This document shows, in pieces, positions 1-13,765 of a stretch of 64,000 nt of DNA (positions are counted from its first letter, which is position 1; every line of letters starts with the position of its first letter). The position numbers were made by a program, and so were the translations under genes. A model generated the notes under the pieces. The model was given only the letters and a program-made list of their open reading frames with translations, was not told the DNA's origin and made no database searches. Source of the stretch: Balanoglossus misakiensis (Eukaryota > Hemichordata); the NCBI GenBank assembly GCA_040954595.2, contig CM082593.2, positions 1,860,001 through 1,924,000 on the forward strand. Reading direction: 5' to 3'.

Positions 1-3000
1 TCTGTGTACTGATGGAATGCAAAATGCTTTTCCGTTGATTGCCCTATGCAGCCTATATAAAGTATTGTGCACTTAAATCGGGTATTTGCATGGCTGCTGT
101 TTTCATTATAAGCAGGCGGCTTCTTTCATGTGCTCAGCACTGATCTACAGTCGGCTGCTTCATTGGCAAACCACATCACGCAAGGTTTTGGTAAAAAGTG
201 ACGAAATATAATTTTCCACGCGTTTTGCAGAGAACTTCTGCGCGAACGCAGATTAAAGTACGCCACACATGGATTGGAAGCTTGTTTGGGATTGGAAACA
301 TCTAGTGCACTAAATGCAAACAGTGCATGATTGAACGCGCCGCACGTCAGCTCAAATTTGTTGCGGCTTGATTTGGGAATATCGACCCTTAATTTCACCA
401 TCACGACCCTGTTCGCTTGAAATTAGATGAAATATTTTGATTGCGACCTACTGTCGAAAGGCGCACAAAAACACAGGATAGGATATGTTAATTGATGTGA
501 CTGTTTCCCATGTCTCTTGTGGTGGATATTCGCCATCATCTTTTGCAAACGGACTTTTAAGCTACGATGACGTAGTTACCGCTGCGGTAAATATTAAACT
601 AAGCAACGATTTGCAAGGCCAGTGTGGTGGAATATGTTTATTATTGTTTCTAGGCAACGACTGGTTTGTTATAAGTACTGTTACCTTGATGTGTTATTTT
701 TGTCCTTTTCCAGTTGAAAGCGATATCCAATTTGCCCGAAGGTATCTGGATTAAAAGCAGTCTGATAGCAATTGAATAGTCGCAGCGATCTGTCAAATTC
801 TGATGAAGTTTTAACTCTCTTTTTAACTTGGTGAATATTCGCCGAGGTTCGCGTACTTAAGTGGTTCTGTCACAAGTGACATAACCTGAACGAGATCTCT
901 TGCATGTTTCCATAGTGATGGGCAGGATAATTGCTTTAGATCAGGTCCAAATTAAAACAATGTTGATCAACGTGTTCTGGAACAATAAGATTTATAATTA
1001 TTTGGAACTTGAAATATTACAGTTGCGGCTACGTATACGCAATTCTTTTCATTTCGTTGTATCTCCAAGTTGTTTTGCAAGTCTTGAACCCATTTTATTC
1101 ATCACTTAACCAAAATGTATATCCATCGTATAAAAAACCCCATTGCCATAGAAACGAAACAATTTGAGGCACAATAAACGCTAAGTAAATGTTCGTTGTG
1201 AAACTGGTGACTCATAACGGGAAAATAGAAATGTTGTCATTCAGTTCACACCTTATTTTTTCTCGCGATAATGTTGGAATGCTTAGTGATGTAAATTATC
1301 GCAATGAATGGCATTTTGTAATATCAACTCTCCTAAATGCATTCCACCGTCATTTTGTTTGACACTTCAAATTTGTCTCCGCTTCTTTCAGTCAACTCGT
1401 TTTTAAATTGCTTGTTGGCGGAAGGTAGCAATCGCAGGAAAATCGGATGTACACATGCAGGCTTAAATTGTCTAGCGTCGCTTGGGTATACAACATTTCA
1501 GTTGTCCAAAAAAGAACGAAAGTGCCGCACTTAAAGGTTCCAAATGCAGCTCACGTAGCCTTTTGTTATTTTATCCATAGCCTTCCGATGCATTTACGAT
1601 GTCCATACGCGTAGCTAAATTTATATACACAAACTCCTCTTACGCTTTTAGGGTATTTTCATCTTGATATCGCGAAACCTAGTCAGTTCCATTGTGTTGA
1701 TGATCGTTAGGTTTGCTGAAAATATTGAATGTACGATTTTACTGTGTCAAGGAAGCCTCACATGGAATTATTATTTATAACAAATAACGAAAATCCGAGA
1801 CATAAAAAGCGGCACAGCATTCAGAAATAGATACATATTTGCGAGTGTTGCATATGACAGGCGTTCAGATAAAATTTGCATCCATGGCAAGGAATTGTTG
1901 ATATATGAATGCACATTCGCGAGAAAAAAAGACACGCCCATAGTCTAACACCAACTGGCCCAGATAGTAGTTCTTAATTACACGCCATGATGAATTGAGA
2001 AGTTCGTCGATGTCACTTAAAATTAGGTGATCGGCGGGGTTACCAGAGGAGAATTATGACCACACGATAATTGCTGTCGACGCTGTTGATTTACATTCCG
2101 ATACGTTATCGGTGAAAAAAAATTCCTTAGACAGCAGAAGCCTCACTTAAGAATTATGACATGTTGCACGATATAGCTTTATCGCTAACCCAACTGGGAA
2201 GTCGGGAGAGATCGATTGATATCCCTTCGTGATTATCCAGTAAAAGATGATTAAAATATTCTATTAATTACGTTAATGTGATTCAGGGCCTTCTGTTACA
2301 CTATTTTTATCATAATATTTATATGAAACGTTCGTTTCGACCCAAAATAAATATTAAACGTCGCTCTCGAAAACGCGCTCCGTACGTATCTCGGGCGGGC
2401 CACACGTTATACGGACATCGACAGAAGAATTGGGCGCACTTGTGCTACTTTATGGATTTTACGAGGGAGTTTATAAAAGATTTATCTAATAACTTTTATG
2501 ATTTAAGATGATTTCTTGGAATTTTGTTGCGTGTTCATAAAGCCAGCTATCAGAGTGCACGCATGATGGAGTCACTCGAGCTAGTCACTTAACTGTGCAT
2601 CAGTATTTGACGCACGCCACGGTAATAGCTCTTAGCGGAACAATTATACTCCTTGTCACCAGAAGAGATAATCCCTCTTTGTATGTTTTAAGAAGCGCAT
2701 TATTACGACTAATGCTCACAATAATGTTACCTTCTAATCAATAATGCGTCAAATCCGCACAATCGATCACACGAACCAAAAGAATGAGAAAAATACTGTA
2801 AAACTGTTCTAGTTTTCATGTACTTTGAGTGCGTCACGTTTATGTGCTCGTCATACCGTGAACGACGGGTAGATGACTACATGTACGTGTTCGGGAAGTA
2901 CTTGAAACTTGTAAAACCCGTGGAAATATATCAAGTTTTCTGTTTATCATCCGGGTACACCCAAGTCTCTTTTTATGCCGTTGAAAATTCTGAATGGGCC

Positions 3001-6000
3001 GGGAAAATATGTCATGTTATTCGGTCGCCTTGGTAAATGTACTCTGCGTCTGAAAAGCCCGGATGTTGACATGGTCTATTGGAATCCTTTGTGAGAGAAT
3101 TGAATATCGAAAGACTCAAATGAAAGGAAAAGCAATTTCATTATATCTGCGATGTCGTTGTGCCAATAAATTCACAATCTTAATCGATTTGTTGTGTGTT
3201 CAACCCAATCGAGATATATAACTGCTTTCCTCGATTTTCTTTGCGAAATATAATTACTGACAATGTCGGCATGCCATTTTCTACGGCACCAATAAACATT
3301 TAATTTACCAACGGGTATTGGCAGACACACGTCGCGCGGGTTGAACTAATTTGCACCTTATTTGAACAATTTGACACTTGATATTCATAACTGTAAATGT
3401 ATGTTTAGTGATTGGCAAAATGAATACTCTCTCTCTCCCACAACTCAGAACATGCCCAACCTAAAACGAGCACGAATGCTTGTCGTGACAAGAAAAACAA
3501 TGAATGTGCTTATAACTGCAGTTTTGCATACCATGTAAATGGTGCAAATATGCAGATGGTGCAAATATGCAGATATACACACAATAACTCAAGATTAGGC
3601 CAATTCAACAGTGTGAAGGTTACTGGCCTCTGCACTCGAGTAAAGACAATGCGAGATTTCTCACTGTGGTTACCGACCGCCGTTAATCATAATTCCAAAA
3701 TGTGTTGAAACGGAGCATGTTACATCAAACGCATGATTAATAACTGCACGAGTATTATAGCGCGGAAATGCGCGTCGCTGTTGTCACGACAACAATGCAT
3801 CTGGGCAGCTGTCACGTATTAACTTTATTTTGACAGGCTTGTTGCGACTGCCCTTTAAAGCCCCGTGTAAAGCCTGCCAGCACGATTTGGAAACATCGTT
3901 CGAGTTTCAAAATCCCACCAATACATTCATAATAATCGCACTTCCTCGATTAAATGTGGTGTAATAAAAAAGGGTAAAATACAGGACAGATTTTGTTTGT
4001 TCCAATAAGTTGTTCCCATGTCCGGTCGATATTCAGAAACTGAATTAAATTTTGGACGATTTTTTCTATCTTACAGAAAATGGATCTCAAGAACGAGAAG
4101 TCGCAAAAATAATATATCAAACTGGATTTTATGAACATTATACGTGTAGCAATGGAATTCCAAATGCACTTAAGGTAAGAATGCGTACGGAAACTTGGCT
4201 ATTCTGAAGAAACCGGAAGTGCCTCACAAATATTGGAAGTGAAATGGGTTAAGAAAATAATATGGTAGTTATTTTGTGTCGCTTAAAGGTATTCCAGAGT
4301 TACTAGTAAATGACAATGCGCCGAATCAATTACACGCATGTATACGTCGTGTCTGTCGGTAAAGATTTGAAGGAGAACAGTGCCTAAGGAGCTACGTTCG
4401 GTAAACGTAGAACATCAATGACTGCTGTTGTTAACAAAATAAGCGTCAAACTTCAAAACTCTCATTGTCGCTGTCCGTAAACATATGCGCTACGTCGGAA
4501 TGAGCTACTCTTTTGGACGGCCGCGGTTCGGTAATTCAATGTGACATCGCCAAGGGATCTCGGCTTGAGTCTCCCATGTGACTCAAATGTTAATTATGGA
4601 AAGTGGGAGACTATTTACAGAATCAACAAATGCAATTTAACAGCCGATGAGTATACGTATTTACCTTAATTATTGAATTTCTCAGTTTAATTTAACGCAT
4701 GTCCAATTCAACGAGGATAGGGTGAATGCAAGGGACATTATGCTTTATGGCTACACAAAGAACGATTATTGATTTAGTGAAAAACCAAAAAAAAACATTC
4801 TCCATTTTAATAGCTTTGAATTCTGGACGTGGCCTACTTACTGATTTTGAGAAATGCACTTTATTATTGACTCGAATTTCTACTTATACGGGGAGATTCC
4901 AAACTGTTGAATGAAATCGATTGAATGAATAAATGTCGACCGATGACGATTTTGCCTGACAGTCAAAATTTCTCGCGTTCATATTGACACTGACAATGGG
5001 TATTTTCATGTTATCTGTGAGAACAAACCACGCTTACTTCCTATAGTCACGGGTAAATTATCTCGCTTGATTTCCCACCCTTTCCCCCAAAAATGTATCG
5101 GCGTTCTTCAGCTACGCATGCGTGAATTATTTGTGAAATTACTTTCAATTGAACATAAAAATGTGATATGGATGAAAAGAAAGAAAGGAATCAACGAAAA
5201 GGCTTTAGAGAGAAATATCATGTACAGCCACATTATATGAGATGAGCGCATCCGATATTCATACATTTTAAGTGTACTGTTACTTGATTTGCGAAACGCC
5301 TGTCTATCTTTTGTCCAGGCTAGAAACAGATGGTGTTTGATATATTGCCACAAAACCATATCATGGCAGCTGACCTAATTTGATCGGTTATTCGATGGTG
5401 GTAAATGTACTGTCAGGGTGAAGGTATATTCTGTTGAATAGGTGGGTGGAAGATAGGTACAGTTGTAGTATGGCCAAAACAGTTAACAGTTTGCGCTGGT
5501 TGGTTGTACTTATTATATATGGGCTAGTTGTGGAGGACACTTGGGTTGGAAAGACCAGATGATATAGTAGTGTACAGGGTGCAATGGTTGATGGTTTGGA
5601 GGATTCTGTCAGCTAAGTTCGAGGGGTGTATCGTTTGCTGGCTACCGGGCGTGGTACAGTGATGGAAGGATACGGGTCTTTTGTATGCACTGAGAGTCAG
5701 CGTCCGGGTAGATGGATAACTTGAAATATTGTATAAATAGATGTTTTAAACCATGAAAGCAGGGTATATAGTTTGAATGATATGTATATAAGGGTTTATG
5801 GGAAGAGAAGCAGAGATGGAAAGTGTTGGATCGGCTCATTTTTAGCAAAATTAACACGAGGAACATCTGGTTCCACTAAGTTCGCTTGGATTGGCTAAAA
5901 TACGTGTCTACTTTCGGGCAAGCATCCTTGGCCAGAAGAAGGATTTCCCTTATTGTGTCTTGGGCGGAATTCGGGAGTGGTTGAATTCAATTACTTAATT

Positions 6001-7035
6001 GATGTTGAAATGTATTAAATAAGAGGCCTAGAGGACAGCCAGGTCAGGTGGAAATATCTCTTCTCGCAGGTAATTCAGTGGTCAGGATCATCAATCGATA
6101 TTAAGCATCGCGATAAAGGCGAGTGATGTTCTCGGGGAAACCCGGGGAGTAAATTACACGTAGAAAAGAAGCTGCAAGCAATTAGTTTATAGTGCGTTGT
6201 CTAGGTTATGTATCATTTATCGATCGTATTGTGACAGAACTGTGGTCAGGCCTTCTGGTACGAGATCTGCTTTGTTCCATCACTTAACTTGTGGGCACTT
6301 AAATTCTATAATGCATGATGTTTTTAATTAATCATGCGATCTTGCAACAGACAAGCGCAGATCTAATACCGGGATCAAACTTTTATGTAGCTCAATCTTT
6401 ACACAACTTCGTTCACTTGTCCGCTCACCTTGCGTCACATTAATACAGGAAAGGGTGCATGTTGACGGCCCGGTCAGCTTTGCTGAGATCGTTATGTACA
6501 ATTAAACTTTTATGGACGGTGGATTTCTGTATGTAGATCTGAGTCAGGAACAACAACCCGCTGAAAATATGAATAATCGCCCACCTAGAGTTAAAATTAG
6601 CACCTCGGTGCTGTGCCTACCATGTCGTTCAGACCACAACATCTATTCCAGCAATGATTAAACCATGATGTGTGTAATATGATGCCAACGGACACTGTAA
6701 TGGATAGGCGCGATGGAAAGACGTCCATCCACCGTCAATATTAAGGTGCTGAAGGAATTACTGACGGGTATTTAATGAATGTCTTCCGCGACATGATACC
6801 ATGTGGCGTTTCGGCTTATTGCAATGAAACAGCGCTTTCGGACAAATTCCTCCTCGCTGTCGTTTGAACAAAAAATATAAATAGCCTATAATTTCATCAT
6901 TATGCTAAAATCGAGTTACTGTGCAATCCTCGCGTATGCTGTACCTTCAGCTTTTGGCGAGAGTGATGCGCACAAACTTTTAATGCAATGCAAGTGTCAT
7001 CTGGTAGAGTATAATTTTGCGGATCATTGACTTAC
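1..7035. other. No supportable gene (intergenic or intron)
   Basis: About 7 kb with only short, unconvincing open frames on either strand and no run of exon-like segments with splice sites that I recognise. It lies downstream, in transcription terms, of the minus-strand exon at 7036-7588, so part of it may be an intron of that gene. The only structure I note is a short tandem duplication at 3540-3573. Confidence 0.6.
3540..3573. repeat. 17-bp tandem duplication
   Basis: The unit TGGTGCAAATATGCAGA occurs twice back to back without mismatch. It looks like a simple local duplication; no function is implied. Confidence 0.85.
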
Positions 7036-7588
7036 CAACGTTCTGGTCTATGTTTTTGCGCTCCTTTTTCTGCGCCAGTTCCACTACCTGGGCTAACGAC
7101 ATTCCGCCGACGTTGTGCTTGAAATTTCGGCTGCTACCGGAGGCAAACATCTCCAAGTTATCTGCCGCGCCTGCGCTTCCATCTGTGGAGACATCCAGGA
7201 GCGTGTCGGCACCGACTTCGTCTCCGCCGCGCTCAACTGTTGAAACGTTGCCGTTTCCGCACAGCACTGCCGTTGTCTCATCGGGAGTCTGCTCGCCTTC
7301 GGAATCGCCGTTTCCCGCCGGCGGCGCGCTGATCCACGAACTCATCCCTCCCTCTGCATCATCCGACACTGAAACAACAGAGTCATCATCATCGTCTTCT
7401 ACCTGGAATTGTACGCTCTTCACTTTCACGGCCACATCGGCCTCCATCTCGTGCAAGTCTCGTGCGCCGTTAGCGTTAACATCCTCGAGACTGACCTGTA
7501 ACCCCACGTTGACTGTTGCCCAACGTGGTGTGCCCAGGGGGGATGGTGGTGCTTCGCGAAGCGGGGAAGTTGGGTCCCGGTCACTCAT
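7036..7588 (-). CDS. First coding exon of an unidentified acidic protein
   Basis: An open frame starts at an ATG at 7588 (protein begins MSDRDPTSPLREAPPSP) and runs 184 codons plus one base to a good donor, GTTG|GTAAGTC, with the intron beginning at 7035. The frame also stays open upstream of the ATG to about 7663. The peptide is Ser/Pro-rich at the N-terminus, has an acidic EDDDDDS run near residues 64-70, a low-complexity middle, and ends in a more ordered Lys/Gln-rich stretch (SLAQVVELAQKKERKN). I do not recognise the family. The remaining exons would lie at lower coordinates and were not found within 7 kb, so the first intron is long or the gene leaves the window. The opposite strand is also open here but shows no splice logic. 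Confidence 0.55.
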
Positions 7589-10500
7589 TCTATCAGTTTG
7601 TATATGTCTCTCCCCGGGCAGGGCATTTGGGTCTCTCTCTCCACAATCCGACTTAGTGAACACCGTTCACCTGACGTCGAATCCCCTAAAAAAAGAAACA
7701 AAAGAGTGTGATGAATGTTTAATCTAAAATTGCAGGGTCGATTCCTGGCGATCAACAGCGTATTTAAAGCTAACAGCTGTCAACTTTGTATTGATTTCCA
7801 AATGCGGGTAGAAAATCTATATTACACAAGCAAATGACAAATAGGCGTGTAAACCCCCCTCCCGAAGTGGCAATTATCGCAACAGGAGGGGAAAGTGAGG
7901 GTGTGGTGGGTTTCCCCAATATCGACGGAATTGAGTTCAGTGACTGCGCCATATTTTTAATTAGGAGAAAAACGTCAACACTGGTAGTTCAACCGGGTGT
8001 CAGTTCTCTTCAGACACTGCCTGAGATCAGTTCAACACCCAGCATTCCAAAGGAATTCGAAGTCACATCTCATACCCAATATAATCGCTCACACAGAGAA
8101 TCTAACTTTCATTTCTCGTCAATTACGCATGAAATTATCTGGGGTGCAAAGATCGATCGTACAGAAATCGCCAGTGGACTTTCATCCTCATTAGTCAACG
8201 CGTCCATCCCGTTTAAATCACCCGTCACTATGGTTTTTGCGTCCCGCGCAGCTTGACTCTCACCGGTCATAATTCTTGTTTTGATGTCTTCTCGAGCTGA
8301 AGACTACTGACAGAAGTTGAGGCCTAGAATTCTTTGTGGAATTCCGCACCTTTCTTCTTTCGGGGCATTTTTATGATACAATCATGTGTCTTCAGGAATC
8401 ATATCTGCCAAGTTTATCTGTCGATATCATCTGTGCAGTTTGAGAGGCCGAAGTGAAGTTTGCTTAGTCAAGCTCGATCATGACATGCCCCATCTTGAGG
8501 GCGATGGATGTGTCCCCATGGAAACAGGCTTGTAGCAGGTGCAATGACGCGATGCTTCATCTGGTCTAATTAGTCAAGTAATTAGCTTATTTCAAGATTC
8601 TGCCTAAACTGCCGGTGACAAGGGAATCGATCTTGCAAGTCTTTTAACGGTAGTGCGAATACATAATTAAGCTGTGGAAATGGGGCACCAAAGGAACCGC
8701 TTGAACGGCTGGAAGCGATGCATGATGGTCACGACTCGTCCGCCCCATCAGAAAGAATTCAGTCGAATTTGCAGCCGAGTAGTGTATCGTCCTAAAATTA
8801 TAAGTCTCACTGAGTATTTGGCTTGGAGTTTTTCCTCATTGACCAATTACCAATTTGCAACAATGAACTGCGTCAACCCCATTTTGTTTCCATCCAGAAT
8901 TCATTTGCGATTAGGCGCTGGTTGTTTTCGCTAATTAGTCAGCGTGTGAACCCCTAATTATCACCATTGTGTACATATCATGCATATTGTCAACAGAAAG
9001 CAATCGATACTAATGGTTTACCTCTGACCATGATCTTTTGGTTTCTATGCGTTATTGTGTGACGTCACGCTTTGTTACACCTTATCTGGCAATGATTGTG
9101 CTTTTTAAAACAACCCTGTCATTTCAAAAGATATCGTGCTTTTCTTTCAAACTGCTCTAAATTTTTCGACTCTATTAGTTCCTAAAAATCTATAAATCCG
9201 GAGGGATTTTACCCGCGCATTAAAATAAAGTGAACACCTACCCAAATGAAAATGTCCCCGCGGTTAAGTCTCCGATTTCGATATTTCCCCCGGGTCTCTT
9301 TATATTGCAGGGAACACTATCCCTAAGCTTCCAATATTATTTGACCACAAGGTTCTGTGTTAATTCTTATGAAAGGAATGATTGAATTCCGACCATCTTG
9401 CAACAACTTCAACGTTTCTCGTTGATAGAATAACCAGATAACCACCCGTAAATTGTACATTAAGCTGGTTGACTATGGCAATGATTCTGAAGAAACATTA
9501 AAAATGTCCAGGTAATGAATGTATATGTTTCTCACATCGTGATAGTGGTAATATCCAATATGGGGGAGAGGGGTGGACGCATACTTGGTTCTATGGATTC
9601 CTCGAGGATAATTCCATCAAGGAATGGTTGTTTATGAAAAGATCTGTCGCTGTTTCCAGGGTAATCAATTTTCAAAAGTCTTGCGAAGGCTTTGATTTAT
9701 TCCGATAGTCACGCGATTACATCATATGGTTGCGAAGGATGACCTTCGACGCATATGCACATTACTCAGTTTCAATAGACACTATTCCAATAAAAAGCAA
9801 CTAACTTCGGATAAACTACATCTGGTTTCCTTGTTAGCAGCAAAAAATCGATATTACTTCCCCCTCGCACATATTATCATCAGAGTAACCACTGAAATAT
9901 TGAGCACTGGTGTATTGAGCTTTGATGCTCACGGAATTCATGTTGCCGCAATAACGTTGCAGATCACAGACTGTGTTGCAGATGTTACAAAACAAACATG
10001 CATCTCTTTTTGTTATTTTTCTATATTCCAAAGTTTAATGTTTTTTTTTGGATGACCATGTTGTTATCAGTGTCATTATTCTGTGTGTTTCCTCTTATGG
10101 CAACTGTTGTCTGGGTAAAATGCAAATGTGAAACTGCCAACATGTGTTCCTATACTCAGTACATGTAGACTATACAATCATGTAGTTCTATTTGATCATA
10201 GCTGTCTGTGAAATGATTGTTGTACAAGCTCGAGGTCAACCTCTGCTCCCGCCACCCCTCCGAGCCAATCCAATTCTTGAATCATGTCACATGCTCTGGA
10301 AGCAAGCTGTTTTGACAATTTTCATCTCAAAGCAAGTTGCAAGGACTTCTGGATTTTAATTAAAAACTGCGCATATGACAGGTTGAAAATAGCAGTACAT
10401 GTTAGTACTTGTCCAAGGCTCAAATTCAGTCGAAATTCACGACAAGAATGTCTGTTTTATAAACTTTCTCGGAGTGAAAAAAATGTATCAAGCTTGGAAT

Positions 10501-11182
10501 TCTTTAGATCTTTGCCAAATATCACCTGATCTTGAAATGCGATCCCAAATGTAAACAGAGTTCGTCTGTAAGAATGATCTAGGATAATTTCGTTTCTTGT
10601 TAAACATTTACTGCGGGCGTCACAATGATCGCAAGAGCACTCTGCCGTTACTAATGGCTCATCGATTTGACCTATGGATTACCACAGGGGTAATAGAATT
10701 TTATAACAGACCTAAGTCATGCAGAAGCACCAAAACAGTTCACATACGCATGCGTCAAATACATACGTATACCGGCCATTACAGTACGTTGTTGCCTCGA
10801 AAACATGACACGGTGAAAACATATGGAATTAAATTAATCATTTTCAGTTATAATATCAAAAGAATGTGATCTTAATTAAAAATTGTTAGTATAATTAGTG
10901 ATGATGTTTATAGGACAGGCGCTATTGCATTCATACTCCTGTGAACTGGTTGGTTGATAATATGACACTTGGAAAATATATGTTGACTTTACGGCACATG
11001 ACCAGACAAGTTGGTAAATACAATTCTGAATTTAGACGGCAATGATGAAATTGGTGGCACATTTGCATACGACATCACGGCGTGAATCTGCGATGCGGAA
11101 ACACACAGCTGCCGAATATAACAGAGTCAGCGAATGTTATCCATTACGGTACATGTATTCGAAAAGTGCGTATACTGACACA

Positions 11183-11235
11183 TTTTCGACTTTGGTGACT
11201 TTGTCATTTTTCATGGCTTATAGCTCATGGAAATT

Positions 11236-11236
<1 letters not shown>
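11183..11236. repeat. Solitary diverged relative of the 88-bp satellite
   Basis: The segment contains TTTTCGACTTTG, then TTTGTCATTTTTCATGG, then CTTATAGCTCATGGAAAT. The same blocks in the same order occur in the inverted copies at the left edge of the array (about 29885-30030), 18 kb away. The copy is diverged and sits directly beside a CA microsatellite. Confidence 0.7.

Positions 11237-11237
<1 letters not shown>

Positions 11238-11267
<30 letters not shown>
11238..11267. repeat. (CA)n microsatellite
   Basis: About 15 uninterrupted CA dinucleotides, immediately after the solitary satellite-related segment. Confidence 0.95.
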
Positions 11268-11268
<1 letters not shown>

Positions 11269-11932
11269 GACGTTTCAATCAATGTGTCGTGACGAATAGA
11301 TTAGCGTTTCGTATTGTGCGTGAGTACAGTGGATTGCGACGCGTGTTTCGTGACAGAACTGTAGCTAAATTCTACATGAATCATGTTTATGCTCAAGGCT
11401 TACACGTCCATGTGACTGTGAATGAGTGTTTGTACACGCGAGTCTTGCTGGTTATATCGGTCAACTCGAAAGCTTTGTCATATTTAGGAAAGGATGAACC
11501 TTTCAGAGGTTCTGCCCTCAGCACGACACGACAAAAACTTGAATATCTAAAGTTGGAAGTGTAGTGAATACAGTTCCCTTCCACTGAAGGTTTCCTTTTG
11601 TTAAAACAGTCTCTCATTCAATGGTTCTGGTGGTAAACGTCACGAGAATCTGCTTATCACGTGACCAGTCATTTCGTCACTTCGCTTCTAATGATTTAAT
11701 TTGCCGACTTTTTCGTTCGGCAAATGTCACGAGGCTGATTTGCTTTTGCTGTCACGCTTTTCTCACTTTTGTGCGTAATAACAAACACATTTGGAAATAC
11801 TTAGATGAGTACAATAACCTTGATTTAAAACTAAATACATGAAAATATTGTTGGAAAGTCCAGTTACTTGTGCAACTGTACAAAAGTACTTCCATGTAGT
11901 GAAATCTCTCAGTACGTCTCTGTTTGTCTTTG

Positions 11933-11957
11933 TCCCCCCCCCCCTCTCTCTCTCTCT

Positions 11958-12012
<55 letters not shown>
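11933..12012. repeat. C-tract and (CT)n microsatellite
   Basis: Two poly-C runs interrupted by CT repeats, followed by a long CT run to 12012. The minus strand reads as an Arg-Glu repeat frame, which is a low-complexity artefact. Confidence 0.95.
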
Positions 12013-12014
<2 letters not shown>

Positions 12015-12751
12015 CGGAAATTGTTAAAATCATTCGGCTGTTGATTACGTCAAAACAAGCTACATATTGAAACAAGTCGTCAAGACAACTTCGTCGTGTA
12101 ATACTGAGAACGCTTTACCTGTACACTGTATGTCCGTGATATCCGCAGACGTCTTCCTGGAAAAATCAATTAGCCCCCATTTCCCATGACGATTTCATCC
12201 TAAACATGTTCCGAATAATTACTTCAAGTAGAACACGTTTCAAATACCGAAAACAATTTCACTGCAAACAACCCGGCGGAAAATTGCTGGCTACCGATGT
12301 ACGTTGCATTACTGCGCAGAGTGGTTGATAAACCGGCGACTGGAATTACGCAGACTTTTGTTCGACAGGAGCGGAAGGTGACTGTCAGTTCCAGGTAATT
12401 CCACGCGAATTTGTGAAGAAAGTAGAAGCAGTTATTTGGAGGGGTCAGCCAGGCTCAGATGGATCCAGACTGAGACATGTCGCCAGGAATAGTAGGCTTG
12501 GACATATTCGCGGAGATAAAATTATGGTTTATGATAGATGAATTTCAGAATTCTAAAGGCGTAGAGTCGGCCGGCGAGACTGGTTCAATGAGCTACCGTT
12601 GTCGAGAGTAGAAAAACCCCGTAAGTCGCTTGCTGAGATTTCAGTAATCGGAATCAATTATTACCTCTGCGTGTTGCTAGGTTACCGGCGTTTCGCCCAG
12701 AAAGAGGAATTCATAAGCAGCGATAACGGTTGCATTGAAAACAATCTCAAG

Positions 12752-13225
12752 CAAGTCAAAGTTCACAATCATCAACATCTTTCTCGAGAAAATAATTTGG
12801 GATAGGTAACGATGATGTTGAGGTCATCACTCTTTCTAGAATATATTTGCATATAATTGTCACCAACCTGACAAGTGACATTTGTTTTTGATTGACTTAA
12901 ATTTGTCCACACTGCGGGTCAGTTTTTTGACAAGAATTTTAGTGAGCATTTTAGCATAAGCCCTAGTTTCCATACAAAACAAATCATGAAAAAATACCTA
13001 TGTTTCGACTGCTGTTATATTAAATTTTGACCCGTGTTTATTCGATACAAAACTTCTGTTCCAACTTTGAACTTTATTTGTAGACAAACCACACAGCAAC
13101 TGGACTTGGTTGTTTCATTTTATTACTAAAACGTATCTCTCAAGAAAGACAAAGATCACAATCATCAACATCTTTCTCTTGCAAGAAAATAATTTGGGGT
13201 AAACACAAACGGGGGTAACGATGTA
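12752..13225. repeat. Pair of diverged direct repeats
   Basis: A segment at about 12752-12814 recurs at about 13141-13225. Both contain CACAATCATCAACATCTTTC followed by GAAAATAATTTGGG and then GGTAACGATG, with small insertions in the second copy. The copies are about 390 bp apart. No coding potential is evident. Confidence 0.75.
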
Positions 13226-13765
13226 TATAAAGCACGCCCTCAACAGCCACAAACCTAAATCTTCATGGAAATAAATATTGTCATCGTTGAGGGCGCATTG
13301 CATCATCTCATAATAACACAAGTCATTTGAAATGTACATCGGAAAATTGCGGTCTGACTAAATCTTCAATATAGCAACATCTCATTTCTTTCTCCAAGAC
13401 AGCGAAACCAATGTTTTGAGTTTCATGCGGTCAAATTTTAGCAGCTCAAAATCATGCTTATTTATCATTATATCTATAATACACACTGAAGAAAATCAAA
13501 TTTGAGAGTCAAGTAGAAATAAAATATACCGAAAGAACAAACATTGGAGTTTACACAAGAATTTGAGAAGATAAAACTACTCAGTCCTGTATCACAAAAT
13601 CACGGCAATATTGACATTTTGAATGCCTTCAAGATCAATATGAAATATTTACAACACAAATTTTCTAGCCTACCTCCCTACCTAGAAGCCCTATTTCTGA
13701 AAAGAATGTCATTAAGACCTTACAATATTTATTTGCAATATTTAGTGTCTGTCACATGGCATCAA

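Larger units (their letters stand above)
7589..13765. other. Intergenic region with simple repeats
   Basis: Roughly 6 kb between the unidentified exon and the 3' end of ATAD1. Open frames are short and show no domain or splice pattern. It holds a solitary satellite-related segment (11183-11236), a CA microsatellite, a C/CT tract and a diverged direct duplication at about 12.75 and 13.14 kb, listed separately. Confidence 0.6.

Noticed and set aside
7017-7727. 236-codon plus-strand open frame opposite the unidentified exon
   Set aside because: It is antisense to a GC-rich exon with a proper donor on the other strand; its Ser/Pro/Thr-rich product mirrors the acidic codons, and it has no splice sites of its own.
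7725-7760. tRNA T-arm-like sequence (GGGTCGATTCCTGG)
   Set aside because: No A box, acceptor stem or anticodon arm can be built upstream of it.
9726-10055. 109-codon plus-strand frame
   Set aside because: No motif, no splice context, and an amino-acid pattern typical of AT-rich noncoding DNA.
11752-12075. Arg-Glu repeat protein on minus
   Set aside because: Pure translation of the CT microsatellite.
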